The position numbers and the translations under genes were made by a program. From Arthrobacter sp. SO3 (GTDB lineage: Bacteria > Actinomycetota > Actinomycetes > Actinomycetales > Micrococcaceae): DNA of 64,000 nucleotides. This document shows positions 15,001 to 24,726 of the stretch, one piece after another. The stretch lies in the NCBI RefSeq assembly GCF_020532825.1, contig NZ_MQTS01000015.1:20119-84118 (forward strand), given 5' to 3'. The number at the start of each line of letters is the position of its first letter. The first letter of the stretch is position 1. The notes under the pieces are model-generated. The model had not been told where the DNA came from, did no database searches, and saw only the letters and a program-made list of their open reading frames with translations.

Positions 15001-17081
15001 CTGTGCACCGCCGTCGCGTCGTTTGCCGTGTTTTCCGAAAAGGCCGTCTCCGCGTCTTCGCCGGCGAACTGGGACATGTACAGGCGGTAGTAGGCCCCCT
15101 TGAGGTCCAGCAGCTGGGCGTGGGCGCCCTGCTCCACGATCCGGCCGGCCTCCATCACCAGGATGGTGTCGGCGTCGCGGATGGTGGAGAGGCGGTGGGC
15201 GATCACGAAGCTCGTGCGGTCGGTGCGCAGTGCGGCCATGGCCTTCTGGACGAGCACCTCGGTGCGGGTGTCCACCGAGCTGGTGGCTTCGTCCAGAATC
15301 AGCAGCGAGGGGTTCGCCACGAAGGCCCGGGCAATGGTGATCAGCTGCTTCTCGCCCGCGCTGACGTTGTTGCCTTCCTCGTCGATGATGGTGTTGTAGC
15401 CGTCCGGGAGTGCGCGGACGAAGCGGTCCACGAAGGTGGCCTTCGCCGCCTCCATCACCTGGTCCTCGGTGGCGTCCAGCTTGCCGTAGCGGATGTTGTC
15501 ATAGATGGTCCCGCCGAAGAGCCAGGCGTCCTGCAGCACCATGCCCACCTTGGCCCGCAGTTCCGCCCGGCTCAGGTGGGTGATGTCAACGCCGTCCAGG
15601 GTGATGCTGCCGCCCTGGAGTTCATAGAAGCGCATCACAAGGTTCACCAGGGTGGTCTTGCCGGCACCGGTGGGGCCGACGATCGCCACGGTGTGACCCG
15701 GTTCCGCAGTGAAGGACAGGTCCTCGATCAGCGGCTTGTCCGGGGTGTAGCTGAAGGTCACGTGCCGGAACTCGACGTGGCCGTCGGTCTTGGCCGGCAG
15801 CTGCTCCGTGGCGGTCTCGGCGTCCTGTTCCTCGGCGTCGAGGAACTCGAAGACCCGCTCCGCGGAGGCGACGCCGGACTGCAGCATGTTGGCCATGCCC
15901 GCCATCTGCCCCAGCGGCTGGGTGAACTCACGCGAGTACTGGATGAACGCGGTGGCGTCCCCCAGGCTCATCCCGCCGGAGGCAACCCGGAGGCCGCCGA
16001 CGACGGCGATCCCGACGTAGCTGAGGTAGGAGACAAACTGCATGACCGGCATGATCATGCCGGAGACGAACTGCGCCCCGAAGCTGGCCTGGTAGAGGGC
16101 TTCGTTCCGTTCGTCGAAGCGGGCCAGCATGTCGGCGTCGCGGCCGAAGACGCGGACAAGGTCGTGGCCGGAGAACGATTCCTCGATCTGGCCGTTGAGC
16201 TCGCCGGTGTTCTTCCACTGGGCGGCGAAGAGCTTCTGGCTGCGGGAGCCGATGATGCCGGCGGCCACGGCCGAGAGCGGCAGCGCGACCAGCGCAATCA
16301 GGGCCAGCTGCCAGGACACGATGAACATCATGATGACGATGCCGATCACTGTCAGCGCCGAGTTCACCAGCTGCGCGAACGCCTGCTGCAGTGCCTGCTG
16401 GATGTTGTCCACGTCGTTCGTGACCCGGGACAGGATGTCACCGCGCTGGCGCGTGTCGAAGTAGTTCAGCGGGAGCCGGTTCAGCTTCGTCTCGGTGTCA
16501 TCGCGCAGCCGGCGGACCACCCGCATGACCAGGACGTTCAGGACATAGCCCTGCAGCCAGAGGAAGATGTTCGCGACGAAGTACATCACCAGCACCACGC
16601 TGATCAGGAACGCGAGCTGCTGGAAATCGACGCCGGCACCGGGGACGACGTTCATCTTGGCCAGCATGTCGGCGAAGTTGTCCTGGCCCTGGGCGCGCAG
16701 GCCCTCGACGAACTGCTCCTTCGTGCCCCCGGCGGGCAGCTGCTTGCCAACCACTCCGCCGAAGATCACGTCCATCGCCTGGCCGAGGATCCGGGGCGCC
16801 ACAACGTTAAGGACGACGGCGACCGTTACCATCGCGAGCACGGCGATGATGCCGGTCCGCTCGGGCTTGAGCAGGCCCATCAACCGTTTCGCGGAGGGCC
16901 AGAAGTGCTGGGCCTTCTTCGCGGGCAGGTTGCCGAACATGCCCCCGTCGGCCTCGCCGGGCGTGAATTCCTCTTCGTAGAAGTCGTCGCCCGGCCCGGC
17001 GCCGGAGGACCCGGCGGCTGAGGACCCTGCGCCGGATTCGGGGCCCGCGGGCTCGAGTTCGACCTTTTCGTTGGTGCTCAT
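14997..17081 (-). CDS. ABC exporter half-transporter, catalytic-site subunit of a heterodimer
   Basis: A 694-residue fusion of membrane and ATPase domains. A Gly/Ser/Ala-rich acidic cytosolic tail (1-60) precedes six predicted membrane spans (about 75-370). The ATPase has Walker A GPTGAGKT at 469-476, Walker B LLILDEA with catalytic Glu598, and switch His629 (IAHRLS). Its signature is degenerate: VSAGEK at 573-578 instead of LSGGQ. It overlaps the partner gene by 4 bases and the thioesterase gene by 4 bases. With its partner it should form a type IV exporter of drugs, lipids or peptides; the substrate cannot be told from sequence. Confidence 0.9.
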   Translation of the reverse strand: MSTNEKVELEPAGPESGAGSSAAGSSGAGPGDDFYEEEFTPGEADGGMFGNLPAKKAQHFWPSAKRLMGLLKPERTGIIAVLAMVTVAVVLNVVAPRILGQAMDVIFGGVVGKQLPAGGTKEQFVEGLRAQGQDNFADMLAKMNVVPGAGVDFQQLAFLISVVLVMYFVANIFLWLQGYVLNVLVMRVVRRLRDDTETKLNRLPLNYFDTRQRGDILSRVTNDVDNIQQALQQAFAQLVNSALTVIGIVIMMFIVSWQLALIALVALPLSAVAAGIIGSRSQKLFAAQWKNTGELNGQIEESFSGHDLVRVFGRDADMLARFDERNEALYQASFGAQFVSGMIMPVMQFVSYLSYVGIAVVGGLRVASGGMSLGDATAFIQYSREFTQPLGQMAGMANMLQSGVASAERVFEFLDAEEQDAETATEQLPAKTDGHVEFRHVTFSYTPDKPLIEDLSFTAEPGHTVAIVGPTGAGKTTLVNLVMRFYELQGGSITLDGVDITHLSRAELRAKVGMVLQDAWLFGGTIYDNIRYGKLDATEDQVMEAAKATFVDRFVRALPDGYNTIIDEEGNNVSAGEKQLITIARAFVANPSLLILDEATSSVDTRTEVLVQKAMAALRTDRTSFVIAHRLSTIRDADTILVMEAGRIVEQGAHAQLLDLKGAYYRLYMSQFAGEDAETAFSENTANDATAVHS

Positions 17082-18817
17082 GCCACGGCCTCCGCGGTCA
17101 GCTGGGATTCGACAATTTCCTGGTAGGTACTGGAACTCTGCAAGAGTTCCTCATGTGTGCCGCGGTCCACGATCCGTCCGTTGTCGAGCACCAGGATCTG
17201 GTCGGCGTCGGCGATGGTGGAGACGCGCTGGCCGACAATGATGACGGTGGCGTCGGCGGTCTTCGACTTGAGGGCGCGGCGGAGCCTGGCGTCTGTCGCG
17301 ACGTCGAGGGCGGAGAAGGAGTCATCGAACAGGAAGACCTTGGGTTCGGTGACGAGGGCCCGGGCGATGCAGAGGCGCTGGCGTTGGCCGCCCGAGACGT
17401 TGGTGCCGCCCTGGGATATCCGTGCGCCAAGTCCGTCCTTCTTCTCGCGCACAAAGTCGGCTGCCTGGGCCACGGTCAGGGCGTCCCAGAGCTGCTCGTC
17501 CGTGGCCTCGGGCCTGCCGAAGCGCAGGTTGTGCTCGATGGTTCCGGAGAACAGGTAGGGCCGCTGCGGCACCATGGCTACGCGCTGCGTGATCTCCGAG
17601 CGGTCCAGCTGGGTGAGGGGGACGCCGTCGAGCAGCACCTCCCCCGAGTCCGCGTCGTAGAGGCGGGGCAGCAGCGAGAGCAGGCTGGTCTTGCCGGCGC
17701 CGGTGGAGCCGATGATCGCCACGGTCTGGCCGGGCTCGGCGGTGAAGCTGATGCCGCTGAGGACCGGCGCTTCGGCGCCGGGATAGGCGAAGGACACGTT
17801 CCGGAACTCGACGCGGCCGGCCTTTGCAGCGGGCGCCACCGGGGTGAGGGTCTCATGGATGGAGGGTTCGACGTCGAGCACCTCGCCGATGCGGTCAGCG
17901 CAGACCGAGGCGCGGGGGATCATCATGGCCATGAACGTGCCCATCATGACGGCCATCAGGATCTGCAGCAGGTACTGCAGGAACGCCGTCAGCGAGCCGA
18001 CCTGCATTTCGCCGGCGTCGACCCGCTGGCCGCCAAACCACAGCACGGCCGCGGTGGAGATGTGCAGGATCATGCCGATCGCGGGGAACATCAGCACGAA
18101 CAGGGCGCCGATCTTCAGCGAAACGTCGGTGAGTTCCTTATTCGCCGCGCCGAAACGCTCGGCTTCGTGCGGTTCGCGGACAAAGGCCCGCACGACGCGA
18201 ATGCCGATGATCTGCTCGCGGAGGATGCCGTTGAGCCGGTCGATCTTCTTCTGCATGGAACGGAAGAGCGGCATCAGGCGGACCACGATGTAGCCGACGA
18301 CCACCACGAGCAACGGAACGGAAACCCAGACCAGCCAGGACAGGTTAAGGTCCTCGCGGAGGGCCATGAAGATGCCGCCAATGCACATGATGGGTGTGGC
18401 CACCATGAAGTTCAGGCCCATCAGCATGAGCATCTGCACCTGCTGGACGTCGTTGGTGCCGCGCGTGATCAGGGTGGGGGCGCCGAAGACGTTGACGTCC
18501 TTCGCGGAGAAGCTCGAGACCTGGCGGAACACCCCGCGGCGCAGGTCGCGGCCGAACGCCATGGCGGCCTTGGACCCGAAGTAGACCCCGGCGATCGCGG
18601 TGGCAACCTGGACCAGGGCAACGCCGAGCATCACGCCTCCGGTGCGCCAGATGTAGTCCGTGTCGCCGCGGGAGACGCCCTCGTCAATGATCTGGGCATT
18701 CAGGCTGGGAAGATACAGCGCCGCGATGGTGGAGGCGAGCTGGAAGAAAACCACCGCACCGATGTATGGCAGATACGGCTTCGAGAAGCGCCGTATGAGG
18801 GTGACAAGCATGCCCAC
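17078..18817 (-). CDS. ABC exporter half-transporter, degenerate-site subunit of a heterodimer
   Basis: A 579-residue membrane-plus-ATPase protein, first gene of the operon. Six membrane spans fill about 15-300. Walker A is GSTGAGKT (370-377) and the signature is canonical VSGGQ (474-478), but the catalytic Glu after Walker B is Asp499 (FLFDDS) and the switch His is Gln530 (VGQRVS). These are the substitutions of the non-hydrolytic site in heterodimeric exporters such as TM287/288 and BmrCD. GTG at 18817 is preferred over ATG at 18811 because AAGGA lies 6-7 bases before it. The next gene overlaps by 4 bases (ATGA). Confidence 0.9.
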   Translation of the reverse strand: MGMLVTLIRRFSKPYLPYIGAVVFFQLASTIAALYLPSLNAQIIDEGVSRGDTDYIWRTGGVMLGVALVQVATAIAGVYFGSKAAMAFGRDLRRGVFRQVSSFSAKDVNVFGAPTLITRGTNDVQQVQMLMLMGLNFMVATPIMCIGGIFMALREDLNLSWLVWVSVPLLVVVVGYIVVRLMPLFRSMQKKIDRLNGILREQIIGIRVVRAFVREPHEAERFGAANKELTDVSLKIGALFVLMFPAIGMILHISTAAVLWFGGQRVDAGEMQVGSLTAFLQYLLQILMAVMMGTFMAMMIPRASVCADRIGEVLDVEPSIHETLTPVAPAAKAGRVEFRNVSFAYPGAEAPVLSGISFTAEPGQTVAIIGSTGAGKTSLLSLLPRLYDADSGEVLLDGVPLTQLDRSEITQRVAMVPQRPYLFSGTIEHNLRFGRPEATDEQLWDALTVAQAADFVREKKDGLGARISQGGTNVSGGQRQRLCIARALVTEPKVFLFDDSFSALDVATDARLRRALKSKTADATVIIVGQRVSTIADADQILVLDNGRIVDRGTHEELLQSSSTYQEIVESQLTAEAVA

Positions 18818-19036
18818 GAGTCCTTAGGAAATAGCGAAGTGGATGAGGCTGGAGAAGAATCCGGCGGGATACGCCTGCCGCATGCCCCCAGTCCCAGCAG
18901 AGGCGGCCGACAGCCTTAGCGATCCAACTCTACGAAACGACAGGCCCGCGCGGAACATCGGACACTGAAAATCATCCAAACGGCGTACTTTTCGCGGTCT
19001 GAAAAGACATTCTCGCGGGCTGCAACGACAATAGTG

Positions 19037-19080
19037 CGGCACCGCGGCCGCCCCTGTTGGTTGGGGCGGCCGCGGTGCCG
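19037..19080 (-). terminator. Strong hairpin downstream of the EmrB-type transporter gene
   Basis: A perfect 18-bp stem (arms 19037-19054 and 19063-19080) with an 8-base loop begins 20 bases past the transporter stop codon. No clear U-tract follows, which is common in high-GC actinobacteria. Confidence 0.7.
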
Positions 19081-19100
19081 ATCGCGGGCAGTCTTCCTGG

Positions 19101-20831
19101 CTATTTGGCCCGGCGCTGGCTTTCGCGCTGCTGGCTGAGCACCTCGACAAATTCCCGGTCGAGATCGACGATGCCGGTCCCGGCCACAGGTCCGGCGGAG
19201 GCAGCCGACGCCGGCGCCGACGGCTCCGACGTTGTCCCGGCGGACGGGCCGGTGGCGCTGCCTTCGTTCCCGCCGTCGCGCTTGGCAGCGGGGGTGGCGA
19301 TGTCCACGGTGCGCCGCAGCGGCTCCTCCTTGATGAAGAGGATGGCCACCAGGGCGACCAGGCCGACGATCGCGGAGACCATAAAGATCTGCGCGGTGGC
19401 GTCACCGTAGGCGGCTCGCATGATTTCGCGGACGGGCTCCGGCAGGTCCTTGAGGTCCATGCTGGACCCGGATCCGCCCCCGGCGGGAATCCCGGCGGCG
19501 GCAAGGCCCTCGGTGGCGAGTTCCTTGACCCGGTTGCCCATGATGGCGCCCAGCACGGAGACGCCGATGGCGCCGCCGACCGACCGGAAGAACGCGACCG
19601 AGGCGCTGGCGGTTCCGATGTCGCTGGCCCGCACGGTGTTCTGCACCGCCAGGACGAGGTTCTGCATCAGCAGGCCCAGGCCGAGGCCGAGGACCGCGGT
19701 GTAGATGCCGGTCTGCCAGAGTTCGGTGGTGTGATCGATGGTTCCGGTCAGTCCGAGGCCGCTGATCAGCAGGATTGAGCCCGCGACCAGGTACCGCTTC
19801 CACTTCCCGGTCCGGCTGATCAGCTGTCCGGAGACCACCGAACCGATCAGGTTGCCGGCGATCATCGGCAGTGTCAGGAGACCCGCTTCGGTGGGCGATG
19901 CGCCGCGTGCCACCTGGAAGTACTGGCCGAGGAACGCGGAGGAACCGAACATCCCGACGCCGACGGCGATCGAGGCAAGGATGGCGAGGGCGGTGGTGCG
20001 CTGCGAGATGATCTTCAGCGGAATGATCGGCTGCGAGACCTTGGATTCGACCAGGACCAGCAGGGCCAGCAGGGCAATGCCGCCTCCCACCATGGCCGCG
20101 GTCTGCCAGGACCACCAGTCGTAGTAGTCGGGGTTGCCGGCGAAGGACACCCAGATCAGCAGCAGGCTCACGCCGGAGGTCAGCAGGATGGAGCCGAGCC
20201 AGTCGATCTTGGCAGGGCGCCGGACGTGCGGCAGCTTGAGGGTGACCTGCAGCAGGATGAGCGCGACAATGGCCAGCGGAACGCAGACGAAGAAGGTCCA
20301 GCGCCAGCCCAGCGGGCTGTCCACGATGAAGCCGCCGAGCAGCGGGCCGCCGGCGGTCCCCACGGCCATCACGGCACCCATGTAACCGGAGTACTTGCCG
20401 CGGTCGCGGGGCGGGATGATGGAGCCGATGATGGCCATGGCCAGCGCGGTGAGGCCGCCCATGGCGATGCCCTGGATCACGCGGGCGGTCAGCAGCAGCG
20501 GGATCGTCTCGGACAGGCCGGCCATGACGGACCCGGCGACGAAGATCACGATGCTGAGCTGGACCAGAACCTTCTTGTTGAAGAGGTCCGCGAGCTTGCC
20601 CCAGATGGGGGTGGTCGCCGCGTTGGCCAGCAGGGCCGCGGTGATGACCCAGGCGAAGTCGGTCTGGGTTCCGTTGAGCTCGGACATGATCGTGGGGAGC
20701 GCGTTCGCGACGATCGTGCTGCTAATGATCGCGGTGAAGAACGCGGCCAGCAGGCCGGTCAGGGCTTCCATAATCTGGCGGTGAGTCATCGCCACCGTTG
20801 GTGCCGGGGGCATTTCTGTGGTTGCTGCCAT
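19101..20831 (-). CDS. DHA2-type (EmrB/QacA) multidrug efflux MFS transporter
   Basis: A 576-residue integral membrane protein with about 14 predicted spans, the length and topology of the DHA2 proton-antiport family. Motif A-type loop WGKLADLFNKK (about 80-90), motif B GVIQG-like ARVIQGIAMGG and motif C-type GPLLGGFIVD are visible. A cytosolic Ser/Ala/Gly-rich tail of about 60 residues ends the protein. ATG at 20831 is used rather than the open frame to 20849, since AAGGAG lies just upstream. It is co-transcribed with the MarR-type gene 10 bases upstream, a usual repressor/efflux-pump pairing. Substrates are unknown. Confidence 0.88.
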   Translation of the reverse strand: MAATTEMPPAPTVAMTHRQIMEALTGLLAAFFTAIISSTIVANALPTIMSELNGTQTDFAWVITAALLANAATTPIWGKLADLFNKKVLVQLSIVIFVAGSVMAGLSETIPLLLTARVIQGIAMGGLTALAMAIIGSIIPPRDRGKYSGYMGAVMAVGTAGGPLLGGFIVDSPLGWRWTFFVCVPLAIVALILLQVTLKLPHVRRPAKIDWLGSILLTSGVSLLLIWVSFAGNPDYYDWWSWQTAAMVGGGIALLALLVLVESKVSQPIIPLKIISQRTTALAILASIAVGVGMFGSSAFLGQYFQVARGASPTEAGLLTLPMIAGNLIGSVVSGQLISRTGKWKRYLVAGSILLISGLGLTGTIDHTTELWQTGIYTAVLGLGLGLLMQNLVLAVQNTVRASDIGTASASVAFFRSVGGAIGVSVLGAIMGNRVKELATEGLAAAGIPAGGGSGSSMDLKDLPEPVREIMRAAYGDATAQIFMVSAIVGLVALVAILFIKEEPLRRTVDIATPAAKRDGGNEGSATGPSAGTTSEPSAPASAASAGPVAGTGIVDLDREFVEVLSQQRESQRRAK

Positions 20832-20841
20832 GGGGCGCTCC

Positions 20842-21321
20842 TTAAACAATTTCGGTCGTATTAGTGGATCCGGCCGTCGTTGCCCGGGCTGAGGTCCTCA
20901 GGGACTCAGCAAGTTTCTGCAAGGTTTTCGTTGTCTCTTCGACGTCCTGCTCACTCCAGTCCTGCAGGAAGCCCAGGAGTGTGGCGGCACGCTGGTCCTC
21001 GATGGAGCGGAGTTTCCCGATCCCCGAGTCGGAGAGCGCGATCAGCTGCGCCCGCCCGTCCAGGGGGTCGGGCCGGCGGACGACGTAGCCCTGCTCCTCC
21101 AGCTCGGCAATGTGCCGGCTAAGGACGGGCGCGCTGACCCCGAGCCGATCCGCGAGCTGGGTGGCGCGGGATTCGCCCTCCCCCACGAAGCGCAGGACGC
21201 CCTGGAGCGCCACGCCGGTGTCCTCCCCGCGAAGCTTGACGGCGGCGACGCAGCGCACAGCGCGCTGCAGATCGAAGATCTGGTGGACGAGTTTGGCTGC
21301 GGTGTCCGGCTCAACTGCCAT
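20842..21321 (-). CDS. MarR-family transcriptional regulator of the efflux pump operon
   Basis: A 159-residue MarR protein. The winged helix is plain: QLADRLGVSAPVLSRHIAEL, then GYVVRRPDPLDGRAQLIALSDSG, where the wing carries the D-x-R motif. It precedes the EmrB-type transporter by 10 bases and is therefore first gene of the operon. MarR repressors release DNA when a phenolic or lipophilic ligand binds. Two inverted repeats in the 5' region (21339-21351 and 21367-21387) overlap a plausible promoter, so autorepression with co-control of the pump is likely. Confidence 0.9.
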   Translation of the reverse strand: MAVEPDTAAKLVHQIFDLQRAVRCVAAVKLRGEDTGVALQGVLRFVGEGESRATQLADRLGVSAPVLSRHIAELEEQGYVVRRPDPLDGRAQLIALSDSGIGKLRSIEDQRAATLLGFLQDWSEQDVEETTKTLQKLAESLRTSARATTAGSTNTTEIV

Positions 21322-21338
21322 GAGGGCTCCCTCTTTGC

Positions 21339-21387
21339 TTGCCTAAGGCAACAATATAGCAGGAAATTAGTTACTTTGGGAAACTAA
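21339..21387 (-). promoter_or_regulatory. Promoter with two MarR-type inverted repeats
   Basis: On the minus strand a -35-like TTCCCA (21382-21377) and -10-like TATATT (21358-21353) are 18 bases apart. One inverted repeat, TTAGTT-N9-AACTAA (21367-21387), surrounds the -35; another, TTGCC-TAA-GGCAA (21339-21351), lies just after the -10. Both would block polymerase. Binding by the adjacent MarR protein is inferred. Confidence 0.6.
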
Positions 21388-21479
21388 CCCTATTTCCGGG
21401 CTTAAATGCCGAGCGCGGACCGGCAGCAGTGCTGCCAGTCCGCGCTCGCTTGTCCTCGCGGGGATGGGGAGGTTATTGC

Positions 21480-23168
21480 TCAGGGCTCCACGTGGGTGGG
21501 GGCGAACATCCTCAGCAGGGTTTCGACGACGACGACGTTCGGACCGTCGCCGGCGAAACCGGCCCTGAGCGCGTCCCCGACGCCCTCAGGAGCAACCCGG
21601 ACCGCCGGAACACCGAAGGCCTCGGCGAGCTTGACGAAATCAGGACGGGCGAGTTCCGTGGCGGTGGCCTTGCCGAAGGCGCCGACCATGTATTCGCGCA
21701 GGATGCCGTAACCGCCGTCGTCCACAATCAGCCAGGTGACCGGGACGTTGTGCTGCTTGGCCGTGGCCAGTTCGGAGATGGAGTACATCGCCGAGCCGTC
21801 GCCGGAGACGGCAAGCACCCTGGCCGAAGCGCCGGACTTGCCGGTGGTTTCCAGGCCGACGGCGCCACCGATCGCCGCCGGGAAACCGAAGCCGAGTCCG
21901 CCGGCGCCCTGCGCAGAGTGGAACTGGCCCTCGCGGGCGTCCCAGCAGCTCCAGGCCCAGTACGCGGAAATGGTCATGTCCCAGAAGGTCTGCATGCCGG
22001 AGGGCACGGCCTCCCGGATGTCCGCCATGAACTTCAGTTCCTTGCCCAGGTCCTGGGATTCCAGCCGGGCCTTGACCTTCGCGAGGGTGTCCTTCACCAG
22101 GGTCTCGGGTGGGGTGCCGTGCCAGTCCGCGCGCTTTCCGCGCGGTTCCGTCACGGCGGCGTCAAGGGCCGTGTCGAGCGCGGCCTCCAGGGCGGCGAGC
22201 GCCTGGCCGGCGTCGGCCCGGATGCCCAGGCCGGGGCTGTTGGATTCCAGCACGCGCGGTTCGGCATCGATCTGGATGATCCTGCCGCGCGGGGCAAAGG
22301 TGAAGTAGTTGGACGTGACTTCGCCCAGCGAGGAGCCGACAACGATCAGCACATCGGCGTCCTCAAGCAGCTCCGTCATGTACTGGTCCTCGATCCAGGA
22401 CTGCAGCGAAAGCTCGTGGTTCCACGGGAACGCACCGTTCCCGCCGGGGGTGCAGATCACCGGGGCCCGCAGTCTCTCGGCGATGGAGAGCAACGACTTT
22501 TCGGCCCGGCCGCGGCGGGTGCCGCCGCCGGCGATGATGGCGGGACGTTCCGCCGCCGCGAGCCATTTGACGGCCTCGCGGACCAGTTCCACACGGGGCG
22601 GATTGTCCGCGGCTTCGGCGAGGGCGTCCTCCACCGGCGGCACCATGATCGGATCCAGCAGCACGTTCTGCGGGATTTCCAGCCAGACGGGGCCCTGCGG
22701 CGAGGAGATCGCCTCGGTCCAGGCGTCCTGAATGGCGGAGGGGATGCCGGAGGCGTGCTGGATCAGCCGCTGGCTCTTGGTGACGTTCGCGGCCGAGGCC
22801 TTCTGGTCATCGAGCTGGTGCAGCATGCCCTTGCGGCGGGCACCGAGTCCTTCCAGCGGGATCTGGCTCGCGACGACCACCATGGGAACACCGGTGGCAT
22901 AGGCCTCCTGCAGGCCGGCCAGGGAGGTCAGCGCGCCGGGGCCGGTGGAGAGGAACAGGACACCGACCTCGCCGGTGGCCCGGGAGTAACCGTCCGCGGC
23001 GAAGGCCGAGTTGTTCTCCACCCGCGAGGAGACAAAATGCAGGTTTCCGCGGCCCATGGCGTCGAAGAGACCCAGCGCATGCTGGCCCGGGATGCCGAAC
23101 ACGGTTTTGGCGCCGAGCGCTTCGAGGGTTTCGACGACGAGGTCGCCGCCGTTGCGCACACCGGTCAC
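21480..23168 (-). CDS. Thiamine-diphosphate-dependent enzyme, acetolactate-synthase-like (possible 2-ketoarginine decarboxylase, AruI-like)
   Basis: A 562-residue three-domain ThDP enzyme. The cofactor-activating Glu is E51 ([17 protein letters not shown]), and the ThDP/Mg motif is [17 protein letters not shown] with the terminal Asn position reading DDGGYG. Length and layout match benzoylformate/indolepyruvate decarboxylases, acetolactate synthases and AruI. The GTG start overlaps the stop of the ureohydrolase gene (GTGA). Because AruI (2-ketoarginine decarboxylase) and guanidinobutyrase act two steps apart in the arginine transaminase route, the pairing with a ureohydrolase makes an AruI-like role attractive. 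This is inference; the bench annotation would be simply ThDP-binding protein. Confidence 0.75.
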   Translation of the reverse strand: MTGVRNGGDLVVETLEALGAKTVFGIPGQHALGLFDAMGRGNLHFVSSRVENNSAFAADGYSRATGEVGVLFLSTGPGALTSLAGLQEAYATGVPMVVVASQIPLEGLGARRKGMLHQLDDQKASAANVTKSQRLIQHASGIPSAIQDAWTEAISSPQGPVWLEIPQNVLLDPIMVPPVEDALAEAADNPPRVELVREAVKWLAAAERPAIIAGGGTRRGRAEKSLLSIAERLRAPVICTPGGNGAFPWNHELSLQSWIEDQYMTELLEDADVLIVVGSSLGEVTSNYFTFAPRGRIIQIDAEPRVLESNSPGLGIRADAGQALAALEAALDTALDAAVTEPRGKRADWHGTPPETLVKDTLAKVKARLESQDLGKELKFMADIREAVPSGMQTFWDMTISAYWAWSCWDAREGQFHSAQGAGGLGFGFPAAIGGAVGLETTGKSGASARVLAVSGDGSAMYSISELATAKQHNVPVTWLIVDDGGYGILREYMVGAFGKATATELARPDFVKLAEAFGVPAVRVAPEGVGDALRAGFAGDGPNVVVVETLLRMFAPTHVEP

Positions 23169-24271
23169 CGGGTGGCTCCGCCCTCGGCACCCCGGCCCGC
23201 CGGGGCCGCGAAACCAGCCGGAGCCGCGAAGCCGGCCGGGCGGCGGGATTCCCGGCCGAGGGCCTGGGCCGCGTACCCGTTGGGCGTGCCGAAACGGTCG
23301 CCGTCAACCGCTCGGTCCGCCATCAGGGTGACGAGCTCATAAGCCACGTGGCTGGCGGCGACGCCGGTAATGTCCGCGTGGTCGTACGCGGGGGCGACCT
23401 CGACGACGTCGGCCCCGACCAGGTTCATGCCGCGGAAGCCGCGGATGATTTCCAGCAGCTCCCGGCTGGTAATGCCGCCCGCTTCCGGGGTTCCGGTGCC
23501 GGGCGCGTGGGCGGGATCCAGCACGTCGATGTCGACGGAGATGTAGAGCGGGCGGTTGCCGATCCGGTCGCGGACCTTGGCGACGGTTTCCAGCACGCCC
23601 TGGTAGTAGACGTCGGCGGAGGTGACGATGCCGAAGCCGAAGCGGTGGTCGTCGTCGAGGTCCTTCTTGCCGTAAAGCGGGCCGCGGGTGCCGATATGGC
23701 TGATGGCCTCGGTGTCCAGAATGCCTTCCTCGACGGCGCGGCGGAACGGGGTGCCGTGGGTGTATTCGGCGCCGAAGTAGGTGTCCCAGGTGTCCAGGTG
23801 CGCGTCGAAGTGGAGCATGGCAATGGGCTGGCCGGCGCGTTCGGCGGCGGCGCGCAGCAGCGGCAGGGCGATGGTGTGGTCCCCGCCGAGGGTCAGCAGC
23901 TTGCTGCCTGAGGCGGTCAGGTCCAGGGCGTTCTGCTGGATGGTCTCGATCGCTTCATGGATGTTGAAGGGGTTGACCGCCATGTCGCCGGCATCGGCCA
24001 CCTGGATGTTTTCGAAGGGGCTGACGTCCCACGCCGGGTTGTACGGGCGCAGCAGCCGGCTGGCCTCGCGGATGTGGTTGGACCCGAAGCGGGCGCCGGG
24101 CCGGTACGAGACGCCCGAATCGAACGGCACGCCGACGACCGTGACGTCGGCCTTGGCGACCTGGTCCAGCCGCGGCAGGCGCGCGTAGGTGGCGGCTCCC
24201 GCGTAGCGCGGAATGCGGGATGAATCGATGGGGCCAAGGTTGCCATTGGCCTCGATGCGCAGCTCTTCCAA
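23165..24271 (-). CDS. Ureohydrolase: agmatinase or guanidinobutyrase
   Basis: A 368-residue arginase-superfamily enzyme that hydrolyses a guanidino compound to urea plus an amine. All six manganese ligands are present: H132 (GGDHT), D156, H158, D160 (HFDAHLDTW), D247 and D249 (VDIDVLDP). The segment [11 protein letters not shown] is typical of agmatinase/guanidinobutyrase. The start is TTG at 24271 with GGAGAGG about 9 bases upstream. The last 35 residues form an unusual Ala/Gly/Pro/Phe repeat tail (PAGFAA units). It is first in an operon with the ThDP enzyme; substrate choice between agmatine, guanidinobutyrate and others cannot be made from sequence. Confidence 0.88.
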   Translation of the reverse strand: MEELRIEANGNLGPIDSSRIPRYAGAATYARLPRLDQVAKADVTVVGVPFDSGVSYRPGARFGSNHIREASRLLRPYNPAWDVSPFENIQVADAGDMAVNPFNIHEAIETIQQNALDLTASGSKLLTLGGDHTIALPLLRAAAERAGQPIAMLHFDAHLDTWDTYFGAEYTHGTPFRRAVEEGILDTEAISHIGTRGPLYGKKDLDDDHRFGFGIVTSADVYYQGVLETVAKVRDRIGNRPLYISVDIDVLDPAHAPGTGTPEAGGITSRELLEIIRGFRGMNLVGADVVEVAPAYDHADITGVAASHVAYELVTLMADRAVDGDRFGTPNGYAAQALGRESRRPAGFAAPAGFAAPAGRGAEGGATR

Positions 24272-24388
24272 AAGAAAGCCTCTCCTTCGAGGATTGACCG
24301 ACGGGTGTGACAGCCATCATACACTAGAAGTTTTTAATTGCGCATCAATTGTTTACCAGTTGACCTCCCTGGCCCCACCGATGGATCC

Positions 24389-24726
24389 TCAGGCGATTGC
24401 GGAGGCGCCCCGCTCCCCTGTCCGCACGCGGACGGCGTCGCGCACCTCGAAGGTCCAGATCTTGCCGTCCCCGAAGCTGCCCGTGCGGGCCGCCGTCATG
24501 ATGGCGTCCATCACGCCGTCGAGCACATCCTCGTTGACCAGCACCTCAACCCTGACTTTGGGCAGGAGGGCCGAGGTGTACTCGGCGCCCCGGTACACCT
24601 CCACGTGACCGCGCTGCCGGCCGTAGCCACTGGCCGGGCTGACGGTCAGACCGTTGACGCCCAGTTCCTCCAGGGCCGTGCTGACGGCGTCGACGCGTTC
24701 CGGCCGCACGATCGCGGTGACGAGCT

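Noticed and set aside
15003..18919. Two long + strand frames opposite the ABC exporter genes
   Set aside because: Low-complexity His/Asp/Gly-rich translations typical of antisense shadows; the minus-strand proteins have complete ABC motifs.
24272..24388. A strong sigma70-type promoter for the ureohydrolase operon
   Set aside because: TTGATG and TAGTGT hexamers 16 bases apart are present on the minus strand in an AT-rich stretch, but the match is weak and I could not choose between several pairs.
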